64,000 bases of DNA from Pomphorhynchus laevis (lineage: Eukaryota; Acanthocephala; Palaeacanthocephala; Echinorhynchida; Pomphorhynchidae): the NCBI GenBank assembly GCA_012934845.2, contig WNNJ02000347.1, positions 154,816 through 218,815 on the forward strand, given 5' to 3'. This document shows, piece after piece, positions 54,860-64,000 of the stretch. The first letter of the stretch is position 1; every line of letters begins with the position of its first letter. The notes under the pieces were generated by a model. That model did not search any database. It was not told the origin of the DNA and saw only the letters and a program-made list of their open reading frames with translations. The translations under genes and the position numbers were made by a program.

Positions 54860-55755
54860 GGTTGGTTTCCGCTTAAATTAGTGGTTGTACTTCTCTTTAT
54901 AGCTAATGCCTTTTGAAATAATCTTGTCTTTTTATTAACACGTTTGTGTGGTATTCTATAGTTATCTATATATATGCGCTTTTTATCGGACATGCTGTGA
55001 TACAACACACTTTGTTTTTCGGATCCCTACATGTGCGGGCATGTTCTAACAATATATCACGCAGAGGTCCACCAGTTTGTCCTACGTAGGTATTGCTGCA
55101 AGATAAACAAAGTATTTCATAAACTACACCTAAGGTCTCTCTCTGCGGTTTACATTTGAATTCGCTGAACAACTTAACACCCGTACGAGTATAGAGGCAA
55201 AGCTTTTTGTCTTTATTATTGTTCAGAGATCTGCATGCTCTCTTTAGATGTAGGTTTACCTTGTCATTGTTAGATGATAGACGAACATACACGTTCTCTA
55301 ATCTACTTATATCAAACGGTATGTTTTCATCTTTTTGGTCCTAACCGAATCTAATATTCGCTCAATTATTGTGGGAGGAAAACCTTTATCCGGAAACACT
55401 TTGGAAAATGTTTATCCTCGCTGTCACGTAAAGATTTAGTGCTGCAATATTTGGATGACCTTAATAAATGTGAACAGAGGGTCGACAATTTATGTGCTTT
55501 TGGAGCAGCCGATTCCCAATGACAGACAAGAGAAGGCTCGCCAAGTTTCCGATATACTGTCGTATTAATTTCCAACTCAATATGTTGGAGAGCTACATTA
55601 AGAACATTAGGAATTGTTGCGCCTTATAATAAAACTACAGTGAAACATGGGAGCGTCGATATACAAAGTTGCTATCACAAATTTTGAGTTCAGCCTAATG
55701 ATGGTAACAGTTAGTTACCGAAGAATTTCTGTGTAAACTTGTATAAATAAGAATT
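54860..55755 (-). pseudogene. classical PLE: polymerase end and C-terminal GIY-YIG
   Basis: Minus strand. 55575-55366 encodes the post-palm region (NTTVYRKLGEPSLVCHWESAAPKAHKLSTLCSHLLRS...). 55292-54966 encodes the linker and GIY-YIG endonuclease start (LGVVYEILCLSCSNTYVGQTGGPLRDILLEHAR). The endonuclease follows the polymerase, the classical Penelope order, unlike the element at 42480. The frame changes between the two parts and the endonuclease end is degraded. Confidence 0.8.
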
Positions 55756-55759
55756 TTTT

Positions 55760-57540
55760 CTGGAATCAATATATTTAAAATATCGATGGGATTATTAACA
55801 GATAGGAAATTTGAGTCTGCTGATACAGAGTTAAAAAAAGTCTTCCAGTATTTTATTAGAACACTGGAAATGTTTGTTGACTAAATCGTCTATACCTTTA
55901 CAGATTTCCTGATATCAGGAAATGTCTAAATTTTTTGAGATTGCATAATATATATAATAATGTATCAAGGATGCTCATTGTCCTATTTTCATAATAATAA
56001 ATATATAACTTGATATTGAATAATAATTTAAATATAAGATTCAACGATAAAAACAAATTAATCATTATGATTCCGCCATAATATAACGCTTAGTTTTGTA
56101 AGGCAATTTAAATAATGAATAAACAATTTTTAAAATGTCATTCCAATCGCAATATGTAATAATTTAATAATAGTCTTTTAGGTTTATAAAGACTAAAAGC
56201 ACGACGATTTAATAAATATGAAAATTTCTTACATTCTACCGGTGAATATAAGAATATTACAAGTAGGCACATTTAACGTTTAAAAAAATAAAGATTGAAA
56301 AATTTAAACTCTAGGCGTTTAAATTGTATTTTTTAGATAAAATCAAATACTCCCAAATATTTTTTGAGTAATTAAAAACTTATATTTAAGTGTACCACCG
56401 AATCATGTGGAGTTAGAAATTATATAATTGCGATTAATCGATTTTTATTAATCTTATTGATTCAAAATGTATTCAATAACTGTAAATAAATTTCCTTCTT
56501 ATTATAAATCAATTTTAAATTATTTATCATTCATCCATGAAAATTTATAATTTAAGGGTTTAAATTTATTTTTAAAAATATTTTAAAATAGTTTTTAATT
56601 TAACTGAATCGCATCTGTGGTCTGAAATTTTTCTGGTCGTGGCACGACATTATACTAACAGGTATTGTTCTTATTCTTGATAAAGAATAGGAACAATACC
56701 TGTGAGTATAATATCGTGCCTAACCAGAAGAATAGTTTTTAATCTACAGTTTCTAAATATAGTCATCCCCGTACTCTATTATGTAAAATCCTAAGATTTA
56801 AGTAATTTTCAGCGTACCTTATCGAACAACGTTTTTAGAAATAACAAGGAGATTAACACAAGTTTTAACATAAACTAGAAATCAGCCACCTCAGCTAATC
56901 AAATTGATCTCATAGCTACATATTAAACTGAAATTAAGGATCGATTTGTTAGATGTCTAAACCACAATTAGAATATGAATTATCTATACGATTATTAAAA
57001 GCGGCCTAGTCCCACGCATCTATTATATGGCTCCCATTATTTTTCAAGGGCCGTTCACAAGCTTTTTCTATCCTGAATAAGGTAAGCATGAAGCAAACAT
57101 TTATAAATAAGGACTACAGTCTTCAATTGATATGATACTATAACACACTATAGAGTGAAGTGTGCGTGTTGTATTGTCAATAGCAAATAGTCTATACTTT
57201 CAGCAAAATAGAAACGAATGCTCGTTACAGAAGATTTACAGAAGATTTCTATTATAACGAGATACGGTGATAGTATCTACGCTAGTTTACATCACGGAAA
57301 TCAGATTTCCGATTTAGTTTATTTACCTAGATAAAGTCAAGTCAACAATGATGTTCTTTCTGAACTTTAAAAGTGGTTTGCATGCTGATACTCGCCGAAT
57401 TAATGTTGATTCAGCTATATATATTCAAAGTTAATGAAAATAATTTCATCATGTTTAAAATTTTTATACATTAAATCAAGCCGATGGTGTAAAACGAATA
57501 TGAAGTGTTTAAGGTTTAAGAGTAAACTAAAGAAAACATT
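55760..57540. other. no gene seen apart from a MITE
   Basis: AT-rich spacer containing the MITE at 56628-56735. Nothing else is supported. Confidence 0.45.
56628..56735. mobile_element. compact palindromic MITE
   Basis: TTCTGGTCGTGGCACGACAT at the left mirrors ATATCGTGCCTAACCAGAA at the right. The arms (about 48 bp each) continue through ACAGGTATTGTTC and meet at a short loop. Same ends as the elements at 27567 and 28806. Confidence 0.75.
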
Positions 57541-58060
57541 GTGCGACTGAGAATCCACAGCAAACAAATCAAATAGGGAACTAATGGGCGTTTTCGAAGT
57601 TCTTGTGCGGCAACTAAGAATTCATTGCAAACAACTGAAACAAGCTGAATCGCGTTTCAAGGCTATTTCTATCCTAAAATGCAATTCCAAATGATAGGGA
57701 ACTGATGGGCGTTTTCGAGATTACTGTGTGGCAACTAAGAATTCATTACAAATCAAATAAGAAACTGATCGACATTTTCGAGAATATTTTGTTGCAACTG
57801 ACAATCCATTACAAATCAATTAGGGGGCTGATTGACATTTTCTAGGTTATTGTGGGTCAAATAAAACTCATTATAAATAAATCGTATAGGGAACTGATTA
57901 ACGTTTCGAGGTTATTTCTATCTTAATATGCGATATCAAACGATAGGAAACTGATCGTAATGTGTGACAATTAAGAATTCATTACAAATCAAATAGGAAG
58001 CTGATCGACATTGTCGAGGTTTTTATTCGGCAACTGAAAATTCATTGAAAATAAAAAAAA
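57540..58060. repeat. degenerate tandem repeat, left part
   Basis: GCAACTAAGAATTCATTACAAA and ATAGGGAACTGAT.G.CGTTTTCGAGGTTATT recur at about 62-65 bp or 110-115 bp (57614, 57729, 57794, 57857, 57966, 58027). Similar words return at 60605-60730 beyond two LINE pieces. Confidence 0.65.
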
Positions 58061-58065
58061 ATTTA

Positions 58066-58610
58066 TTTTAACGTGACATAGGCGTGCCAGTGCACGCTCA
58101 CATGACCACAACAAAACAAAAATGAAAATCATGTGTCGAGAAGGTGTGAACAGAAGAGGTGTTTGAATGTGATAAAGGAGGGAGCGCGGCGGACGTCGAG
58201 AGGGAGTTGATTCCAGGCAAGTGAGGTGGCGACGAGGAAGGATCGGAGACCGTAGTTGTTGGAGTAAATTGGAACGTGGATTAAGAGGGTATGACGGGAA
58301 CGCAGCGATAGTGAGGTGGGGCGAGTGTCGTCTAAGAATGGAATGTTGATGACCAATGAGGAGCCGACCGCGATGAGACGAAAAGTAACGAGAAGAAGGC
58401 GGAGTTTGATGCGGATGTGGATGGTGGGCCAGGAGAGTTGGGCAAAATATGTGGATGTGTGGTCGATGCGACGGAGACGAAAAAGCACTCGAACGGCGAA
58501 GTTGATTATTCGTTTGAGGTTTAGGATTATGGATTTTGAAAAATTTGCAAAAAGGTTGAGGCAGTAATCGATTTTAGGGAAGAGAAGCGATGAAAGTGAC
58601 TATAAATAGC
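58066..58610 (-). mobile_element. CR1/L2-like LINE, 5'-truncated
   Basis: Minus-strand frame of 119 codons: MLFRLRRIDHTSTYFAQLSWP, then FLDDTRPTSLSLRSRHTLLIHVPIYSNNYGLRSFLVATSLAWNQLPLDVRRAPS. This is the family's C-terminal end with the 'WNQLP' motif intact. The tail with GTGACATAGGCGTGCC-type words is at 58070-58110. It is GC-richer and less broken than the other copies. Confidence 0.8.
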
Positions 58611-58619
58611 CAAATCACC

Positions 58620-58940
58620 ATGCTTTCAATACGTTATTTTTCTCTTCCACATACCCTCATTAGCTCTAGCGGACAAGCAGTAAATACATCATATAGCATA
58701 TGAATCTACAAAATATGTTTACAGATTAAGCACACAATCAATTTAATCAGTTGGCGATCGGTTCGCTGCGCTCGCTGATCAGATGCAGTAGCAAATCTAT
58801 TATTTTAAACACACAAGGACGTTAATGGGAGCATGTAAGAAAGCAGCTACGATCGACACAAAATGTGCCCAACTATAAGTACAGTGCTCGACACACCATT
58901 GCAGCGTCTGGACCACAATCGCCTGCGACAACAGTAAGTC
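58620..58940. other. no clear feature between two divergent LINE pieces
   Basis: Mixed-composition stretch; possibly the 5' part of the LINE that follows. Confidence 0.35.
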
Positions 58941-60600
58941 TTAAGAACACTTCCTCTGTGAATTTTATGCCCACAAACTAATCTATAACATCTTCCTCAG
59001 AACATATCAACCTTTAACACGTCTACTCAAACTATCCCAGTCGTTTCAAATGTCCTTTCTCCAACCACTGATCATGTCACCATATACACTTCCCATCGCT
59101 TGTTATCTTAACTCCCAGTAACCCCGTCTCTCCATCCCGTCTCGGATCTCAATAACCAAAATCCATCAATCAAAATCACCTCCACTAACCTCCACGATCC
59201 TTTCACTCATAACCTTTCTTCTCATCGCTTGCCACCCTCAATATTATCCATATCCTCTTTGTATCTCGCTGTCGAACCTACACTCCGAAATCGTTTAACT
59301 TTATTTTGCTTGCATCGAAAAACGCCGTATCCAGGAAAACGACGAAACATTTCTCTATCCGAAACACCGACAGAAATTTTTAAGTTGTGCACACCCGCCC
59401 CAAAAATCGATGGCGCTACATCTCCCTTATGTGTGTTCTCAACTATCCCTCATCACCACACGGTTTCTGCCTCGGCCTCCTTAACACTAGATATATTCTT
59501 CATAAATCCGATTTCATCATCAATCTAATCACCAAGCAATCCATTGATCTCTTTTGCATCACCGAATCCTGGCACTTTGATTCCACGACCTCTCCATTCG
59601 CTATATGCGCTCTGCCGGTTGCTCATTATTCAAATCCGCCCGAATCATGAGCAAATATCCTTCTAAATTCTCTAATCATGACGGCATTGTCGCATCCGCC
59701 TGTCACCCCGCGTCTCTTCGCAAAAACACTCCCCTTTCAGTCCTTGCTCTTTTAAATTGCTCACTTGTCGTTATTCTAGCCAAATCACTATGGATATCGC
59801 CATTGTATACGGTACCGGTTCATCAGTTACTGTCTCCTTATTTTTTACCGAATCACTGACCTCCTGCCTCAGTGTTCTTTGTCCTTTATCACTTTACTCG
59901 TTCTTGGCGACTTCAAAATCCGCCTCGAACGCCCCTATTCCACCGATACCATCCGGTTCATCAACATTCTACCCAACTACAACTATAAATTCATCTCCAC
60001 TGCCTTCACACATATTCTTAGCGATGAACATGTCCTCTTATCGACTTTCGTTCTTGTATGTCTATTCTTCCATCACTACTCTTCCCCCAAATCTATTACT
60101 GCCTCAGCCTTTTCGTCAATTCTCCAAAATTTATAATCCTACCCCCACAATTCATCATCAACTCCGTCGTTCGAGTGCTCCTACGTCTCCGTTGCATTGA
60201 CCACACGTCCACATATCTTGCCTAACTCTTCTGACCCACCATCCACATCCGCGTACAACTCCGTCTTCTTATCGAAACTTTTCGTCTCATCGCTGCCAAC
60301 TCCACATCGCTAATTAACCTCCCTTTCTTAGACGATACTTGCTTCACCTCTCTCTATCGCTGCGTTCCCGTCATTCCCTCTCATTCCACGTTCCCAATTA
60401 CTCAACAACTACGGTCTCCGATCCTTCCTCGACGCCTCCCCACTCGCCTGGAATTAGCTATCTCGCGATGTTCGCCGTGCTCCCTCCTTTATCACTTTCA
60501 AATACCTCATCCGTTCGCAACTTCTCGACACATGATTTAGATTTTTTCCGTGGTCATGTAATCGTGTGCTTCACGCATTGCCACGTAAAAATAAATCATT
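58940..60600 (+). mobile_element. CR1/L2-like LINE with internal deletion
   Basis: The endonuclease part (59387-59860) reads GLLNTRYILHKSDFIINLITKQSIDLFCITESWHFD, then ...CSLFKSARIMSKYPSKFSNHDGIVASACHP. A GDFKIRLERP motif (GDFN with N changed to K) lies near 59910. The polymerase palm is missing. The C-terminal block (RRSSAP..., SLSLRSRHSLSFHVPNYS, about 60140-60520) follows directly. The tail is at 60548-60590. Confidence 0.75.
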
Positions 60601-60604
60601 TTTT

Positions 60605-60730
60605 AAATAGAGAACTCTGGCAAATCGAGGTTATTTTTATCTTGATATGAGATGCCAAGCGATAGGGAAATGTTCGTCATTTTCTAAGTTATTGTGCGGC
60701 AACTAAGAATTCATTACAAATCTTTAGTAA
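60605..60730. repeat. degenerate tandem repeat, right part
   Basis: AATCGAGGTTATTTTTATCTTGATATGAGATGCCAAGCGATAGGGAAATG and GCAACTAAGAATTCATTACAAAT match the 57540-58060 repeat, showing that the LINE pieces landed inside one array. Confidence 0.6.
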
Positions 60731-60859
60731 ATATTCAAATTCTGTTACTCCTATGTATTTACTAAATTAGCCAACAGAAGTTTGACGATTGTAATTTATC
60801 TAACTTAAATAAGTATATGACGCCTTTGCTTTTGCAATTGTATCGGCCTTTTATTTTAT

Positions 60860-61960
60860 AAGTAGCTCATTAGGTTTAGGCCTCTATTTCTCGACTCAAC
60901 ATAGCATTGGTGCCATACATGTACTAATGGCATATTTCCTCTGGTGAAAATTGATTATCTTGTGTCCGATTCATAGTCGTCTCAAATTGTCACCTGTCAT
61001 TAGGCCACGAACTATTATCGTTTGCGCTCTTGATAGTTTGAAAATGAGACCTTTATGCTCATTTGCGTTTTGTTCGGAATAAAATATCGGATAGTTACAT
61101 GTTAAGCCCTAGTATCGTATGTCAGCAACTCACACACATGACCTTAGCACAATTGTTCAGTCATCTCTCAAGACTCGCATGAATAGATACAGAATGTGTT
61201 CGATGGAACGGCGTGTTTTTTATTTATTGAAAAACTGTTTAAAATCCCTGCCCGTCGAATCTTTAAAGATTTTTTACAACGCATTTGTTCATCCTCACAT
61301 CAAGTATTTGTTCGCCCTCACATCAAGTACGGCATTCAATCAACGTGTCTGTCTTTATATGCGAAAAATTAAAGATCTTATCACTTGGTGGGCTGTGAAA
61401 GATCCTACAAGCCTCATCAATTATATGTTTGCCTTACGGACTACAAATAACACTAGGAGTCATGAATTTACTATTCAGAGAGTGCACCTGGGATTGGAAA
61501 AGCTTAATTGTTCGGCAGACCGAGTAATCAAGAATTGGAATTACCTTACAATAGAAACTATTATGGCTAAATTAAAGACCAATTTCAAAAATAAACTCAA
61601 CTGTTTACCAGTTCACTCATTTCAGATATTTTCTTCTCAATTTTTCTATTTTGTTCTTTGTTTTGATGTATTTCAATTTAACAATGATGTATAAGATTGC
61701 TAAAGGCTATGATGGTATCGATGACATAGTTTGCATCTTAGAACACAATCTAATAAAAGGTGTCCGAATCTATATCGTATTTCGTATCGTGCCATTAGGG
61801 TATGGAACATGTTACTGGACTATTTAGTATGTGTAGACAGTATTGTTGCATCGAAAGGAGACCTTTAAAATGGATACGTTTTCCCAACTAAGCAACCATT
61901 TGAATGTCATACCCGACAGATTGACTACAATTTTAAAATTTTAATCTTAGTTATTTTTAT
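60860..61960 (+). mobile_element. non-LTR retrotransposon C-terminal region (CR1-like)
   Basis: The frame 61119-61694 (191 codons) has DLSTIVQSSLKTRMNRYRMC, VFYLLKNCLKSLPVESLKIFYNAFVHPHIKY, a short deletion-like gap, then NTRSHEFTIQRV and VIKNWNYL...NFKNKLN. This is the usual ending 'DLGV.I..SLK', 'FK.LY..FVRPHLEY', 'NTRGH', 'V..WN.LP...V...S...FK..L'. The part before it (60860-60990) resembles 28105-28245. It is the end of a 5'-truncated LINE, in a different family from the CR1/L2 copies above. Confidence 0.6.
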
Positions 61961-61964
61961 TCTG

Positions 61965-64000
61965 TTTTTTATGTTTTAGTGAGCAGACGGGACAGTCTTA
62001 GAGCTTTGTCTTGTAAATAATTAACTAAACTAGTTTTACGATAAAACCTACTAAATCTATTGAATTTTACTTTTCGGAAAACAAAAATTTGTAACTAATG
62101 AAAACACATCGTGCGTACATTTGCTATCGTTAAAGATAGACAATTTATATCGATATAAAAATATCGTACAATGTATATCAAGATAAAGAAAATAGTGAAG
62201 AATAAATGTTTGTAAATATTGAAGTTTTATCGTTTCTCAAAATCTAATTCTTTGTATTTTTTTATTTGTATTTTGCAAATATAAAATCTGAAAATTACGA
62301 ATTATAGAAAATATATGTATACGGAGGTAAGAACTTGCGAATCGGTAATTTAGAATCATCCTCATTTAATTGCAATATATTGAAATTAATATATTGCATA
62401 AAATATATTAAATTACTGTATTGTAATTTATAATTTATTATAAATTATTTCTCTAGTAATCAGTTATATAAAATAGTAAGTATAAATGTGTAAATCGAAC
62501 AACAAGATTACCAGTTTAGGCTTTCTTAGAATGCACTATGGCAATAGATCAAAGCAAGCTTACACCTTCCACCACAATTGTGAATCCATTATCTTACCGT
62601 CCAAATTCTCCTTGTTAATGATCTCAGAGTAAACTCCTACTTACGGATATCTAATTAGTTTTTAAACTATCACTACTAATATCCATTCTCTCTTGTTCTT
62701 AATATTTTGTAAGTCAGTCACTGAAATATATAAAATCCCTTATTGTTTAAATTTTTACAAGGAGACATCAAAAGAATATAATTCATCTGCAAGTTATCCG
62801 TTTGTATAGTAGATAATATCTGTGATGTATTCCAAGCCAAAATTTCTTATCTCAATTTTGGAAAAGCATTTGCTCACACATTAATAATTCCCTAAAATTT
62901 AATCCCCAATTTTTCACTGGGAAGTTAGTGGCGACTTAATACATTTAAAGTTGCACCACTGGTTGATAACGTTGCATATATCTTTAATGTTGTCTTTCTT
63001 TACCTTTCTGCTGAGTTTCACTCAGTTTCTACTCATTTCGTTGTCTACTATTCGAGATATCTCGAAATGACTGATAGAATTGTTGAAAGATAGAATATAG
63101 ATAACAATCTTTAATCATCTTTAATCATCTTATACTAATTTACTAACCGATTTGTTATGAAAGTTTCTATAAAACTGCAATTTGATTCACTTTTTTTGTC
63201 GTTTTTTGCTCCAAACTCGTATTTTTAGGAAATTTTTATCGAATTAGAAGGATTTAAAAATTTACATGGAAATTTTAAAAATATTATAAAATTAGAGGGA
63301 TATTTTATTATTAGTAGGATATTTTATTGTAATTTCACTTAACTACGATAATTCTTAATATTTCATTTACTAGCTAAAATGAAATAATTGAGTTTATCAT
63401 TTGAAGTTTTTATTTTCTTTTATATTATAATATCAGACGATAATATCAGTTTTAATTTCATTTTTAATATTATTAGTTTACAAAGAAAATTAAGTACAAA
63501 AATAAAATAATAAATTAAAATTCATTAGAACAAATAATTATTTCCTTATTTAGTTAATAATTAATTATTAACTAAAAGATAATAATAATTTTTCCTTGTA
63601 AAAACAACTAAATAAGGGAAATTGTGGAATTACAATTGAAAAACAAATTTAAAATAACAAAGTAAAATCAAATTTAAAAAGCATGTTAAAACAAGAAAAA
63701 ATAATCAAGAATTCAAATCAATTAAACTTAAAATTAAAATAAAATTACTTGGCTTTTTATAAATGAGTAATTAAACGAAAACTAAGCTAATATTTTTTAA
63801 TCGAAATCAGCGTTTTTATTGGGCATAATAATTTATAGACCTTCCGTATAGCACGTGATCGGTAATCATTTTCATATAATAGAATGAACGATCTACCTTT
63901 AATGATCTAAATTAAGTGTACGATGTGATATGCATCCAAACATATTACAATTTTATACTACATGATATATCATAGTGACTATATGTCATGGCCCAGTGGC
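61965..64000. other. no gene seen
   Basis: Very AT-rich sequence to the end of the window. No coding, RNA or repeat feature could be supported. Confidence 0.5.

Larger units (their letters stand above)
52731..55755. mobile_element. Penelope-like element nest with inverted 268-bp arms
   Basis: Positions 52731-52998 and 55487-55755 are inverted copies, nearly identical for about 268 bp. They carry the same PLE codons (EINTTVYRKLGEPSLVCHWE) in opposite directions. The right copy continues on the minus strand through the PLE C-terminus to about 54860. Between lie a duplicated AT-rich segment, a long-TIR DNA element in one duplicate and an RTE fragment. PLEs often carry partial inverted or tandem copies. 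Confidence 0.75.

Overview
The window looks like repeat-packed nuclear DNA from an invertebrate animal. It is AT-rich and holds many families of non-LTR retrotransposons and Penelope-like elements (PLEs), short DNA transposons and tandem repeats. The one clear host gene is a single-exon, minus-strand homologue of the clustered-mitochondria protein CLU/CLUH (21939-25652), and its sequence is animal-like. I cannot place the species. Nothing suggests bacterial DNA: there are no operons, Shine-Dalgarno-led genes or rRNA.

Layout. 740-2330: fossil Ty3/gypsy gag-protease. 2465-3180: LINE tails around a row of perfect hairpins. 5276-5647: small unrecognised ORF. 5660-10420: two CR1/L2-like LINEs lying tail to tail. 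11310-17330: an island of three tandem-repeat families (357, 458 and 440 bp), each carrying hammerhead-ribozyme sequence. 17400-18185: CR1/L2 fragment. 18190-21935: AT-rich DNA with two weak coding-like patches. 21939-25652: CLU. 25700-29035: foldback elements, a palindromic MITE and a duplicated segment with a PLE in one copy only. 29690-34680: possible split host gene invaded by an I/Jockey-like LINE and surrounded by ~265-bp repeats. 35580-36562: PLE end, then a 258-bp repeat in direct and inverted copies carrying ribozyme sequence. 36770-40150: RTE-like LINE. 40529-40851: hAT-type MITE. 42480-45780: PLE whose GIY-YIG endonuclease precedes the reverse transcriptase (Naiad/Chlamys-like order), followed by a protein-kinase exon. 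46100-50760: hairpin repeats and LINE remnants. 50775-52345: CR1/L2. 52731-55755: PLE with inverted 268-bp arms around a long-TIR DNA element and an RTE fragment. 56628-61960: MITE, degenerate repeats and more LINE pieces. The rest is AT-rich and apparently empty.

The strongest signal is the hammerhead content. Nine 440-bp tandem units each join a tRNA-like Pol III promoter (A and B boxes) to a hammerhead in ordinary strand order; two 458-bp units carry a compact hammerhead with a palindromic helix III. Five further sites in three unrelated sequences (11614-11683, 11971-12040, 13007-13076 minus, 36023-36087 minus, 36362-36426) contain all three hammerhead strands in an unusual order (GAAA strand, then CUGANGA strand, then cleavage-site strand), with base-pair-preserving differences between sites. 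One molecule probably cannot close this order on itself, so it suggests a dimer or neighbouring-repeat ribozyme. This is the best candidate for something undescribed.
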